Part shown: one piece after another, positions 25,828 through 34,346 of the stretch | How positions within the stretch are numbered: the first letter of the stretch is position 1 | Layout: each line of letters opens with the position of its first letter | Assembly: GCA_030538075.1 (NCBI GenBank) | Contig: JAUNUQ010000003.1 | Coordinates: 1-64,000 of the forward strand | Length of the DNA: 64,000 bases | Reading direction: 5' to 3' | Origin: Tissierellia bacterium | GTDB taxonomy: Bacteria; Bacillota; Clostridia; Tissierellales; Peptoniphilaceae | Program-made: the position numbers and the translations under genes | The notes under the pieces: generated by a model | Told to the model about the DNA's origin: nothing | Databases searched by the model: none | What the model saw: the letters and a program-made list of their open reading frames with translations, nothing else

Positions 25828-27261
25828 ATGGAAGGATTTTTAACGAGTTTGAATGATATCGTCCTATGGATTGGCGGAAATCTATGGAATCTGGTGCTCG
25901 TATTGGCGACCCTATTGGGGGTTATCTACGGGTTTAGATCCAAATTCATCCAATTTCGCATGTGGGGCGAGACCATGCGTTTGGTCAGAGACCGAGCGAC
26001 CCAAAGAGAAGATGGAGAAGGGGTATCGGGGTTTCAAGCCCTGTGTATCACCCTAGGCGGCTGTATCGGGACGGGCAATGTGGCTGGTGTCGCCATGGCC
26101 ATCGTCTACGGAGGACCTGGTGCAGTATTTTGGATGTGGCTAATCGCTCTGCTGGGCATGGTCACCTCCTTTATTGAAAACACATTGGCACAGGTCTACA
26201 AAGAAAAAGAGGGATTGGTGTTTCGAGGCGGACCGTCATATTATATGGAAAAAGCCGCTGGCAGCCGATTGTTGGGCGTAATCTATGCGCTTTCTATGAT
26301 CGTCTCCCTCGGTTTTGCATTGGCAGCTCTGCAGGCGAATACGATCTCCCTGTCCGTGAACTATTCCATGAAGATTCCCGAGTTGGCTACTGCAATCATC
26401 ATCGCCGTTTTTGTCGCATTGGTCATCTTTGGTGGAATCAAGAGAATCGCCACCGCTGCAGAACTGAGTGTTCCCTTTATGACCATCGTGTACATAGCCC
26501 TAGCTTTTGGGGTCATCCTCGTCAATATCACAGAGGTGCCCCGCATGTTCGCATTGATTTTCACCGAGGCCTTCAACTTTAAAGCAGCAGCTGGGGGAGC
26601 CATCGGGAATGTGATCTATCAGGGGCTAAAAAGAGGGGTTTTCTCCAACGGCGCTGGCCAAGGAGATGCTCCAACTGCAGGTGCTTCTGCCACGGTTAGC
26701 CATCCGGCGAAACAAGGGCTATTGGGTACCTTTGCGATCTTTATTGATACAATCGTAGTATGTACGGCAACGGCCTTCGTTATCATCCTGTCTGAGGTCT
26801 ATCTGACCAGTAGTTTGGTGGGGATCGAGTTGTCCCAGCACGCATTTTCATCCATGCTAGGGGGTTGGGCGGGGATCCTGCTCAGCTTGTGTATCGTGCT
26901 ATTCTGTTTCACCTCCATCATGTCCAATTACTACTGTGGAGAATCCTGCTTGGCCTTTCTGACCAGAGGCACTCAGGGAAGAACCCTATACCGTGTCATC
27001 TTCGTCGTGGCCATCTTCTTTGGTGGAATCACCGGCGTCGATCTGATGTGGAATATCGCAGATATGTTTTGCGCTATCATCGTCAACATCAATATGATGA
27101 CCCTGCTCTTCTTGGGCGGTATCGCCATCAAGGTCGGCGAGGACTATATCCGTCAACGCAAAATGGGCTTAGAGCCGATCTTCTATCGAGATAGCATACC
27201 TGGACTGAAGAATATCGAGGCTTGGGACCCGGCGCCACAGGGCGCAAAGATCGCAGAATAG
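25828..27261 (+). CDS. Sodium:alanine/glycine symporter (AGCS family)
   Basis: A 477-residue membrane protein with about eleven helices. It has the hallmark N-terminal block FQALCITLGGCIGTGNVAGV and GGPGAVFWMW, and the central NGAGQGDAPTAGASA-type segment typical of AGCS (DAACS-like) sodium symporters for alanine or glycine. AAGGAG precedes the ATG. Located between agmatinase and asparaginase and likely co-transcribed; substrate probably a small neutral amino acid, though other amino acids are possible in this context. Confidence 0.92.
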   Translation: MEGFLTSLNDIVLWIGGNLWNLVLVLATLLGVIYGFRSKFIQFRMWGETMRLVRDRATQREDGEGVSGFQALCITLGGCIGTGNVAGVAMAIVYGGPGAVFWMWLIALLGMVTSFIENTLAQVYKEKEGLVFRGGPSYYMEKAAGSRLLGVIYALSMIVSLGFALAALQANTISLSVNYSMKIPELATAIIIAVFVALVIFGGIKRIATAAELSVPFMTIVYIALAFGVILVNITEVPRMFALIFTEAFNFKAAAGGAIGNVIYQGLKRGVFSNGAGQGDAPTAGASATVSHPAKQGLLGTFAIFIDTIVVCTATAFVIILSEVYLTSSLVGIELSQHAFSSMLGGWAGILLSLCIVLFCFTSIMSNYYCGESCLAFLTRGTQGRTLYRVIFVVAIFFGGITGVDLMWNIADMFCAIIVNINMMTLLFLGGIAIKVGEDYIRQRKMGLEPIFYRDSIPGLKNIEAWDPAPQGAKIAE

Positions 27262-27288
27262 GCCATTGAACATTTTGCGAGGAATGCT

Positions 27289-28209
27289 ATGAAAAAAATA
27301 CTACTGATCAACACGGGAGGGACCCTCTCGTCGACGGATAAGGGAGAGGGCCTCAGTCCCGATATCGCCGCCGAGGAGATCCTCGGATATATTCCAGAAC
27401 TTCGGGAAGAGCTCGTGCTTCATGCCCTTCAGATCTTCAGTATCGAAAGTCCAGATCTCGTGCCGAGCCAATGGGGACAGATCGTCCGATGCATTCGGAG
27501 CAATTATGAGGACTATGACGGATTTGTCTTGATCCATGGCACAGATACTCTGGCCTATACCTCCTCTGCCCTGAGCCGAATGATCAAGGGTGGAAACAAG
27601 CCCATCGTCATCACGGGAGCCCAGTATTCCATTGAGGAGACCGTCACAGACGCAGTCAAGAACCTTTTGGACAGTTGCCGTTTTGCTGCGAATTGGGAAG
27701 GGGGCGGAGTCTATGTGGTCTTCCACGGACATATCATGCTGGGCGATCATGTCAAAAAGATCCGGGGGAAGGACTTTGAAGGCTTTGAGAGTGTCACTGC
27801 ACCCGATGTGGGTCGAATCTATGGGAGGGAGATACGCATTAGTGGATCCTTTTTGCAGAGTGATACAGCTCCCGACTTTCAAGATCAGATAGAGGATAAG
27901 GTGTTTTTACTGAAATTCTATCCAGGAATCACTCCGGACCTATATGATTTTGTGAAAGACCATTTTCGAGGTGTGGTACTGGAATGCTATGGCTTAGCGG
28001 GCATCCCCCACAACTTTATTCCCTTGATCGAAATGTGGAATCAGCTGGGAATCGCCATCCTCGTCTGCACCCAATGCACCTATCAGGGGACAGACCTCAG
28101 TCTATATACCGTCGGACACTATCTGACCAAGGAGAGGCTGGTAGAAGAGGGGCGAGAGATGACCTGTGAAGCGGCAATGACCAAACTAATGGTCAGTCTA
28201 GCCCAATGA
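27289..28209 (+). CDS. ansA: L-asparaginase (type I-like)
   Basis: Hydrolyses asparagine to aspartate and ammonia. The 306-residue protein has the two catalytic threonine motifs: INTGGTLSS at the N-terminus and HGTDTLAYTSS around residue 85. The absence of a signal peptide suggests a cytoplasmic enzyme. The C-terminal domain is somewhat divergent. It lies 27 bases after the symporter gene and is followed by a strong terminator, closing the Lrp-associated cluster. Glutaminase or related amidase activity cannot be excluded. Confidence 0.85.
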   Translation: MKKILLINTGGTLSSTDKGEGLSPDIAAEEILGYIPELREELVLHALQIFSIESPDLVPSQWGQIVRCIRSNYEDYDGFVLIHGTDTLAYTSSALSRMIKGGNKPIVITGAQYSIEETVTDAVKNLLDSCRFAANWEGGGVYVVFHGHIMLGDHVKKIRGKDFEGFESVTAPDVGRIYGREIRISGSFLQSDTAPDFQDQIEDKVFLLKFYPGITPDLYDFVKDHFRGVVLECYGLAGIPHNFIPLIEMWNQLGIAILVCTQCTYQGTDLSLYTVGHYLTKERLVEEGREMTCEAAMTKLMVSLAQ

Positions 28210-28274
28210 GGCAAGACGCAGGTTGGTGAATACTGCAATAGATGCTTGAATCAGAGAATAAGACCATACGGAAA

Positions 28275-28320
28275 GAGCATACAGCGACTGGGAATTTCGT
28301 GCTGTATGCTCTTGTTTCAT
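28275..28320 (+). terminator. Terminator after asparaginase gene
   Basis: GAGCATACAGC / GCTGTATGCTC, 11-bp stem, followed by TTGTTTCATTTT. Confidence 0.85.
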
Positions 28321-28372
28321 TTTCATATAAATGGTGTATATAGGTCATAGAAGATCGATACAGGGGGCTGTT

Positions 28373-29149
28373 ATGGCAAAGGAAGTAGAGAACAAAATGA
28401 GACCCATGGAGCAATCGGTTTGGGAATTTCTGGAAACTGTTTCTGAGAAGAGGCAGCGAGAAGCCAAGCTGATCATGGACATAATGCAGGAGATCTCCGG
28501 TGAAGAGGCCGTGCTATGGGGCAGTTCCATCATCGGATTTGGTACGGTCCACTATAAATATGAGTCTGGCCGAGAAGGGGATATGCCTTTATTGGGTTTT
28601 AGTCCTAGAAAGGCGCAGATTACGGTGTATTTTAGCGAGGGCTTTGATCGCTATCACGAGCAGCTCAGCACCCTCGGGAAGCATAAGACCAGTGTCTCCT
28701 GTCTGTATATCAACAAATTGGAGGATGTGGACCTTGGGGTACTAAGAGAACTCCTATCGGCATCTCACCAGCACTATATGAAACCGGAGAAAAAAGCAAA
28801 GACCGTAGAGGAATATGTCCAGGGGATTCCCGAGGAGGCGAAAGAGTCCTTCCAGAATTTGCGGGAGCTGGTTACAGAATTTTTTCCAGAGGGAATTGAG
28901 CGCATCAGCTATGGGATCATGGGCTATTCTGTGGGCAAGAAAAAGGCCAAACTCTATATCTCGGGATTTAAAGACCATGTGGGCATCTATCCCCTGCCAA
29001 AGGATCCCGAGCTACTAAAAGAGCTGAAGCCCCATATCCGGGGAAAGGGCACCCTCTGGTTTTCACTAAAGGAGCCCCTTCCAAGGGAGTTGATCGGGAG
29101 GATTATCTCGGATTTGACAGTGGAGCTGAGAGGGGAGGGCACGAAATGA
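28373..29149 (+). CDS. Tandem DUF1801-like protein
   Basis: A 258-residue cytoplasmic protein that appears to be a fusion of two related domains. The first 140 residues match the DUF1801 type with MGSSIIGFG-like (here LWGSSIIGFG) and HYKYESG; the rest resembles the YdhG-type DUF1801 protein with ERISYGIMGYSVGKKK and HVGIYPLP. Members are usually single-domain proteins of about 120-140 residues. The function is unknown; the fold is of the frataxin-like group. The ATG at 28373 follows GGGGG and is preferred to one 14 codons upstream. It overlaps the next start by four bases. Confidence 0.8.
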   Translation: MAKEVENKMRPMEQSVWEFLETVSEKRQREAKLIMDIMQEISGEEAVLWGSSIIGFGTVHYKYESGREGDMPLLGFSPRKAQITVYFSEGFDRYHEQLSTLGKHKTSVSCLYINKLEDVDLGVLRELLSASHQHYMKPEKKAKTVEEYVQGIPEEAKESFQNLRELVTEFFPEGIERISYGIMGYSVGKKKAKLYISGFKDHVGIYPLPKDPELLKELKPHIRGKGTLWFSLKEPLPRELIGRIISDLTVELRGEGTK

Positions 29150-29682
29150 ACCTCTATGCCGTCTTGCTGCGGGGAATCAACACCGGTGGAATGAAGCTCA
29201 ATATGGAAGAGTTAAAGGATCTGGCGAGGCAGCTGGGATATCAGAATCCACAGACCATATTGGCCACTGGAAATCTCTTGTTACAGACCGAGGAATCAGT
29301 GGCAGAGGTCCAGGAGAAAATCGAGGCAAAGCTGGCAGAGCATATGGGTAAACCGGTTCACTGTCTCGTCCGCACTTTGGAAGAACTAGAGCAGATCCTA
29401 AGAGAATCAGATCTGGAAATAGAAGGTTATCATCACTATATCCTATTTGTGAAAGAACCCCTGATGGAAGAGCTCGCCCAACTCCATCAGGATTATAAAT
29501 GGGATTCCAATGAGCAGATCTTTGCCAATTTCCAGGATATCCACTGGATTGTGGCAAAGGGAAACACCTTACAGGGCTTTGGAAGTAAAGTACTGGGGAG
29601 CAAGAAATTCAAGGAGAGGCTCACCTCGAGGAATATTGCCACGGTAAAGAAAATTGTGACTAAACTCAGTGCGATGAAATGA
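29146..29682 (+). CDS. DUF1697 family protein
   Basis: A 178-residue protein with the clear DUF1697 opening YAVLLRGINTGG and LKDLARQLGYQNPQTILATGN, ending with LTSRNIATVKKI. Families of this kind are found across Bacteria with no established biochemical role. Its ATG overlaps the stop of the DUF1801 fusion gene (ATGA), so both are translated from one message. Confidence 0.9.
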   Translation: MNLYAVLLRGINTGGMKLNMEELKDLARQLGYQNPQTILATGNLLLQTEESVAEVQEKIEAKLAEHMGKPVHCLVRTLEELEQILRESDLEIEGYHHYILFVKEPLMEELAQLHQDYKWDSNEQIFANFQDIHWIVAKGNTLQGFGSKVLGSKKFKERLTSRNIATVKKIVTKLSAMK

Positions 29683-29755
29683 GCTCATCGGAACGAAATA
29701 AAAGGAAACACAGGAGTATGATAAGAGTGAATTGCAGAAGATAGGGGGTGGAAAA

Positions 29756-30288
29756 ATGGTTTTTACAGTATCAGGGAAAGTGGAGAAGATCCAGTCCCAG
29801 CTACTCCTTCGTATCTCCAGTGAGATTAGCAGCCAACTCCCCTCCCGGTCGATGGTGATGATCGAAGGAGAGATCAATGGGATCTCCTTCCAAGGCCCGC
29901 TGGAACCGGACGGAAAGGGCAGTCATTTTTTGCCGATGGATGGAGCTTACCAGAGGAGCTGCAGCTCCTAGAGGGGGACGTACTAGAACTCCAATTTGAT
30001 ATTTCAAGGGATTGGCCAGAGCCAGATCTGCCAGAAGATCTATCCCGAAGGATTGAGGAAGAAGATTTAATCAGTGCATGGCAGGACCTCACCGTCAAGG
30101 CGAGATGGGAATGGATCCGCTGGATTCGATCTACAAAAAACAGTTCGACTCGTGACAAGAGAATCGGCGTCGCCATCTCAAAGTTATTGAAAGGGGACAG
30201 GAGGCCCTGCTGTTTCAACACGACCCAATGTACCATCCCAGAGATTGCAAAGTCAGGAGTCTTAATGGATGGCGCAAATGGGGTTTAG
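29756..30288 (+). pseudogene. YdeI/OmdA family protein, frameshifted
   Basis: The first frame (ATG at 29756 behind GGGGGTGG) encodes a DUF1905-type beta-barrel start ending in GPLEPDGKGSHFLPMDG and stops at 29969-29971. The rest of the protein continues in another frame from about 29940 (LPEELQLLEGDVLEL) to the stop at 30286. It contains the OmdA/YdeI C-terminal motif ARWEWIRWIRSTKNSSTRDK and GDRRPCCFN. Together they would form one protein of about 177 residues, so a single-base indel between about 29925 and 29945 has broken the gene, or the assembly has an error there. The family is annotated as bacteriocin-protection (YdeI/OmpD-associated). Confidence 0.8.
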
Positions 30289-30361
30289 GAGGCTGGATCC
30301 AATCGAAATAAAAAGAAGCTGAACATCCAATTGGATATAATCAAGATGACAGGAGGTCCCA

Positions 30362-30835
30362 ATGGCGAAGAAATCCTATAATGAGAAATTGGTAACTGCT
30401 TCGGATCTGCCGAAGATAGAAGACCTATCTGAAAAGCCAGATGCAATCAAAAGGTTGGGTGGACGCCATATGCTGATCGCAGCGCCGCTTCAGTATAATG
30501 GCATTATGGCCAAGGTCCCAGAGGGCAAAGTGATTACAACGGATCGAATTCGTGCCCATCTGGCCCATGCTGCGGGAGCAGATGTGACCTGTCCATTGAC
30601 GGCGGGGATTTTTGTAAATATTTGCGCCCATGCCAGTGAGGAGAGACAGACGGATAAAATCCCATATTGGCGTACCCTCAAAACAAAAGGGGAGCTAAAT
30701 CCAAAGTACCCAGGAGGGATCGAGAGTCAAAAGCTGTTGCTAGAGGGAGAGGGGCATATAATAATCCAGAAGGGTTCTAAGTATTTTGTCAAAGACTATG
30801 AAAATGCCCTTATGGAATTGAATTCATCCAATTAG
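30362..30835 (+). CDS. MGMT-like DNA-binding-domain family protein
   Basis: A 157-residue cytoplasmic protein. The central part (MAKVPEGKVITTDRIRAHLAHAAGADVTCPLTAGIF) resembles the DNA-binding winged-helix region of O6-methylguanine methyltransferases, where a VPxGxV(T) turn begins the domain. The alkyl-acceptor motif PCHR is replaced by CPLT, so it is either an alkyltransferase-like protein or another use of this fold. It is often annotated as an MGMT family protein. An AGGAGGT site precedes the ATG. It forms a pair with the DIP1984-like gene downstream. Confidence 0.65.
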   Translation: MAKKSYNEKLVTASDLPKIEDLSEKPDAIKRLGGRHMLIAAPLQYNGIMAKVPEGKVITTDRIRAHLAHAAGADVTCPLTAGIFVNICAHASEERQTDKIPYWRTLKTKGELNPKYPGGIESQKLLLEGEGHIIIQKGSKYFVKDYENALMELNSSN

Positions 30836-30855
30836 AGGAAAGGAAAGAGATCAGA

Positions 30856-31329
30856 ATGAAACTAGCAGAAGCATTACTGCATCGAGTGGCACTGAAGACG
30901 GAGATCGCCCAACTGGAGTCCAGGATTGTCAAGAATGCCTTGGTTCAAGAAGGAGAGGAACCCCAAGAGGATTCCAATGTATTATTGCGGGAATTCGTAA
31001 AGAAAAATGAGGAATTGACCAGATTAATTACGAGAATCCAAAGGACCAATGCCCGAGAAAAACTGATTGGGCCAGATGACAAGCCCTTGGAATCCACTCT
31101 ACAAGATGCCCTCGTCAAGCGGGACGGACGGATGACCTTGGCGGAGTCATTGCGCTCGATCGGTGGCAATGCCATGCCGGATATGCGGTATCGGCAAATG
31201 GAGATCAAGCTGATAACCACCTTAGATATAGCCGAAATCCAATATGATGCCAATCGTCTGGCCAAGGAGGGGCGGGAGCTGGATATATTGATCCAAAAGA
31301 CCAATTGGGCTGTAGAATTAGCGGAGTAA
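30856..31329 (+). CDS. DIP1984 (septicolysin-like) family protein
   Basis: A 157-residue, charged, largely helical protein matching the DIP1984 family from its start (MKLAEALLHRVALKTEIAQL) through LITRIQRTNAREKL. No signal peptide. The family name septicolysin comes from an annotated cytolysin homologue, but most members are uncharacterised cytoplasmic proteins; no toxin role is inferred. It lies 20 bases after the MGMT-like gene with AGGAAAGGAAAGAG upstream. Confidence 0.8.
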   Translation: MKLAEALLHRVALKTEIAQLESRIVKNALVQEGEEPQEDSNVLLREFVKKNEELTRLITRIQRTNAREKLIGPDDKPLESTLQDALVKRDGRMTLAESLRSIGGNAMPDMRYRQMEIKLITTLDIAEIQYDANRLAKEGRELDILIQKTNWAVELAE

Positions 31330-31525
31330 TCGAGAATAGTGAAATGGTGTGGCTATGGGAGCGCAAGACAGCACGCAAAAGCGTATAGGAGCTCGGAGGG
31401 AGCAAATGGGGTTCGATCCCCTTTTATTGTCTTTCCAATACCTTTTACAGCTTCTGCTTACTCTTACATTTATGACCAGTCTTGGGTCCATATGCAGGGT
31501 GGGATAGGGGATCAATAGAGTATTT

Positions 31526-31556
31526 GGGGATTCTTTTTATGGGGGATCCCCTTTTT
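31526..31556 (+). terminator. Terminator before sugar acetyltransferase gene
   Basis: GGGGAT / ATCCCC hairpin followed by CTTTTTAAT. It closes the 244-nt gap after the DIP1984 gene, in which no other feature is supported. Confidence 0.6.
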
Positions 31557-31573
31557 AATACAGGAGGAATCTG

Positions 31574-32140
31574 ATGGATGGAATGAATAAAAAGCGGATG
31601 CTGGCTGGGGAACTCTACGATGCAAATGATGAGGAGCTGACAGGAGAGCGAACGGTCTGTAAAGACCTCTGCGCTCAGTACAATCAGACCCTGCCGTCGG
31701 ATAGAAGTGGACAGCGAAAAATCCTAGGTCAGATCCTAGGGGAGATCCAAGACAATTGCGCGATTACGGCACCCTTTTGGTGTGACTATGGCTACAATAT
31801 CCGAGTCGGCGAGAACTTCTACGCCAACCACAACCTGGTCATTTTGGATCCGGCCAAAGTCATCTTTGGTGACAATGTCTTTATCGGCCCCAATTGCGGG
31901 TTCTATACTGCAGGGCATCCGATTGACGCCGAGAGGCGAAATCAGGGGCTTGAATTCGCTTATCCGATCACCGTGGGAGACAATGTCTGGTTCGGCGGAG
32001 GGGTACATGTCATGCCCGGCGTGCATATCGGATCCAATGTCGTCATCGGAGCTGGCAGCATCGTCACCAAGGATATACCCGATGGGGTCATCGCCGCTGG
32101 AAATCCCTGCAGAGTGATTCGGGAGAATACACCAGAGTAG
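31574..32140 (+). CDS. maa: Sugar O-acetyltransferase (maltose/galactoside type)
   Basis: A 188-residue left-handed beta-helix acetyltransferase: an N-terminal helical cap (KKRMLAGELYDANDEEL) followed by hexapeptide repeats such as IGPNCGFYTAGHPID and IGSNVVIGAGSIVTKDIP. It would use acetyl-CoA to acetylate sugars (maltose, glucose or galactosides). The histidine in AGHP corresponds to the catalytic one. ACAGGAGGA precedes the ATG. Stand-alone gene. Confidence 0.9.
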   Translation: MDGMNKKRMLAGELYDANDEELTGERTVCKDLCAQYNQTLPSDRSGQRKILGQILGEIQDNCAITAPFWCDYGYNIRVGENFYANHNLVILDPAKVIFGDNVFIGPNCGFYTAGHPIDAERRNQGLEFAYPITVGDNVWFGGGVHVMPGVHIGSNVVIGAGSIVTKDIPDGVIAAGNPCRVIRENTPE

Positions 32141-32199
32141 CGATTTCCATCTGGGAACAATCACTCTGCGAAATGGGTTCATCGTGGATGCGAAAGAAA

Positions 32200-32243
32200 A
32201 AGGACTACTTTTAGCGGAGTCATTGTGGCTAAAAGTAGTCCTT
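32200..32243. terminator. Perfect 16-bp terminator hairpin
   Basis: AAGGACTACTTTTAGC / GCTAAAAGTAGTCCTT. On the minus strand it is followed by TTTTTCTTTC, so it best terminates the M20 remnant transcript; it may also end the acetyltransferase message. Confidence 0.8.
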
Positions 32244-32248
32244 AACTA

Positions 32249-32362
32249 TTATTTCAAATGCTCCCTCCATCCCAGTTCTGGGTTTTTATGGAAATGTCTG
32301 CGCATCTTGATGATGTATTCTTCGACCTCTTCTGTTATGTATTGATAATTGGTTGCCTCCAT
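32249..32362 (-). pseudogene. N-terminal remnant of an M20 family peptidase
   Basis: A 37-codon frame, start to stop, with a good GGAGGTG site. Its second half, MRRHFHKNPELGWREH, is the diagnostic N-terminus of M20/amidohydrolase enzymes (hippurate or N-acyl-amino-acid hydrolases). The remaining ~350 residues with the metal ligands are absent and the frame ends just before a terminator. It is probably a deletion remnant, although an independent small protein cannot be excluded because its expression signals are intact. Confidence 0.7.
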
Positions 32363-32521
32363 TTAACACCTCCATTTACTGAATATCATAGCATATTTTT
32401 ATAACGATAGTTGTACAATCGGAGGAAAATCTTCGATTTCCGATGCGATGCCAATAATCTCAATGAATACCCCAATAAATCTGAAGAACTTGGGTATATT
32501 AAACACAATTGAGGTGATTGG

Positions 32522-33568
32522 ATGATTCGAGAAGATCATGGATTGGCGACGATCCTGCAATATGAAAATGTGGCTTGGTTCGAAGATGGTGCTGTGCGGA
32601 TTTTGGATCGGCGTATTTATCCCAGGGAGATCCGTTCGGTGATCTGCCGGAACTATGGGGAAGTGGCCCAGGCCATTCGGGATATGGTGACCCAGAGTGC
32701 AGGTCCCTATACTGCGGCAGGCATGGGAATGGTACTGGCTGCCTATCAGATGCGCTATAGTGAAAAAGTGCGAACTTGGGAGGAGCTTCAAGTGGCTGCC
32801 GAGGTATTATCCACCGCAAGGCCAACCACTCAAAACCGAATGAGGCAAGTAACAGCAGGTTGTTTAGCTGTTGCAAAAACAGCCTTGGATGCGGGGGAAG
32901 ATGTTTCAAAGGCAATTTTCGATCACACGATCGCTTCCTTAAACCGAAGATATTCGATCATGGAGCGAGTTGGAAAAAATCTAGCAGATCATTTTGAGGA
33001 TGATAGCGTGATCATGACCCAATGCTATGGGGAGACCATCGTCGGAATGATGCTCAGGGCATGTAGAGCACGAGGAGTGAACCCCAAATTTATCGTACCA
33101 GAGACCAGACCTTATCTCCAAGGGGCCCGCTTGACCGCCAGTGTCATCTCTGAAATGGGCTTTGAAACGACGGTGATCACAGATAATATGGCTGCATGGG
33201 CAATGGAGCAGATCGGTGTGAATCTCTTTACTTCCGCCGCAGATACCATCACCATAGATGGCTATGTCGTCAATAAGGTGGGCACCCTACAACTGGCCAT
33301 TCTGGCAGAGTGCTATGGAATACCATATTATGTTACGGGCATGCCAGATCTGGACATGAGGGTGCAGGATATCCGCATAGAGCAGAGAAATCCAGAGGAA
33401 GTGCTCTCAGTCTTTGGTCAGCGTCATACCCTCCCGGATGTTGGGGCCTGGTATCCCGCTTTTGATATCACACCCCCGAAACTGATTACCGGGGTAGTCA
33501 CCGACCAGGGGATTCTATCGCCCGACCAGCTCGCAAGCTACTCGCCACTGCAAAAAAGTTTTTACTAG
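32522..33568 (+). CDS. MtnA-like sugar-phosphate isomerase, divergent paralogue
   Basis: A 348-residue protein of the eIF2B-alpha/MtnA family. The core ETRPYLQGARLTA and a TQCYGE segment with the cysteine at the MtnA active-site position are present. The substrate-loop RGAPAIG is replaced by SAGPYTAAG, and GCDRVALNGD by AADTITIDGY, so the motifs differ from the mtnA at 20762. It is directly followed by MTA phosphorylase, so it likely isomerises methylthioribose-1-phosphate or a related pentose-1-phosphate (5-deoxyribose-1-phosphate, ribose-1-phosphate derivatives). The ATG at 32522 has only a GAGGTGA-like site shortly upstream. Confidence 0.8.
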   Translation: MIREDHGLATILQYENVAWFEDGAVRILDRRIYPREIRSVICRNYGEVAQAIRDMVTQSAGPYTAAGMGMVLAAYQMRYSEKVRTWEELQVAAEVLSTARPTTQNRMRQVTAGCLAVAKTALDAGEDVSKAIFDHTIASLNRRYSIMERVGKNLADHFEDDSVIMTQCYGETIVGMMLRACRARGVNPKFIVPETRPYLQGARLTASVISEMGFETTVITDNMAAWAMEQIGVNLFTSAADTITIDGYVVNKVGTLQLAILAECYGIPYYVTGMPDLDMRVQDIRIEQRNPEEVLSVFGQRHTLPDVGAWYPAFDITPPKLITGVVTDQGILSPDQLASYSPLQKSFY

Positions 33569-33577
33569 GAGGATAAA

Positions 33578-34336
33578 ATGAAAACCGCAATTATTGGAGG
33601 CACTGGTCTTTATAGTGCTGGAGATGGGAGGCAGATCATACAGGAGACCGAATACGGCAAAGCACATCTGGATGTGATCGATATCGATGGAATGGAGGTT
33701 GCCTTTCTGGCTCGTCATGGCAGAGGTCATACCGTCCCGCCCCATCGGATTAATTATCGTGCAAATATGAAAGCCCTCTATGATCTGGGGGTGCGTCATG
33801 TCTATGCAAGTGTCGCTGTGGGCTCTATGAATCCCAGTTACAAACCAGGAGATCTAGTCGTCCTCTCAGATTTTTTGGATTTTACAAAAGTCCGAGAACA
33901 GACCTATTTCACTGGCGGAGAAGCTGGTGTACGGCATGTGGATATGACCGACCCCTATTGCAAGAACCTTCGCCAGCTCTTCTTTGACAAAGCTGCAGAG
34001 TTGGGGGTCCCCATCGCTGGATCAGGTGTCTATGTGACCACAGAGGGTCCCCGATTCGAGACGGCTGCGGAGATCCGATTTATGCGACTCATTGGAGGAG
34101 ATGTCGTCGGCATGACCAATGTACCCGAGGCGGTGCTGGCGAAGGAATTGGGTATTTGCTATAGTGCCGTCGGCATTGTTACGAACTGGTGCACAGGTAT
34201 GACCGAGGATATCTCCGGACACGAGATCGACCAATTGGTTGGAGGTAGAAAGGACGAATTGACCAGACTCTTTATCGAAGTCTTTAAGATGCACCCAGTT
34301 CAGTCCAACTGCCAGTGCAATGCCTCATTAATCTAA
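33578..34336 (+). CDS. mtnP: S-methyl-5'-thioadenosine phosphorylase
   Basis: Phosphorolyses methylthioadenosine to adenine and methylthioribose-1-phosphate. The 252-residue protein has the purine phosphorylase-2 family motifs: AIIGGTGLY, LARHGRGHTVPPHRINYRAN, SDFLDFT and VVGMTNVPEAVLAKELG. AGGAGGA lies before the ATG, nine bases after the divergent MtnA-like gene, so product and substrate of the two reactions match. Inosine or guanosine phosphorylase specificity is an alternative for this family. Confidence 0.88.
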   Translation: MKTAIIGGTGLYSAGDGRQIIQETEYGKAHLDVIDIDGMEVAFLARHGRGHTVPPHRINYRANMKALYDLGVRHVYASVAVGSMNPSYKPGDLVVLSDFLDFTKVREQTYFTGGEAGVRHVDMTDPYCKNLRQLFFDKAAELGVPIAGSGVYVTTEGPRFETAAEIRFMRLIGGDVVGMTNVPEAVLAKELGICYSAVGIVTNWCTGMTEDISGHEIDQLVGGRKDELTRLFIEVFKMHPVQSNCQCNASLI

Positions 34337-34346
34337 GGAGAATCCG

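Noticed and set aside
31405..31425. GGGGTTCGATCCCC resembles a tRNA T-arm
   Set aside because: No acceptor, D or anticodon arms and no CCA context can be built around it; it is a simple palindrome.
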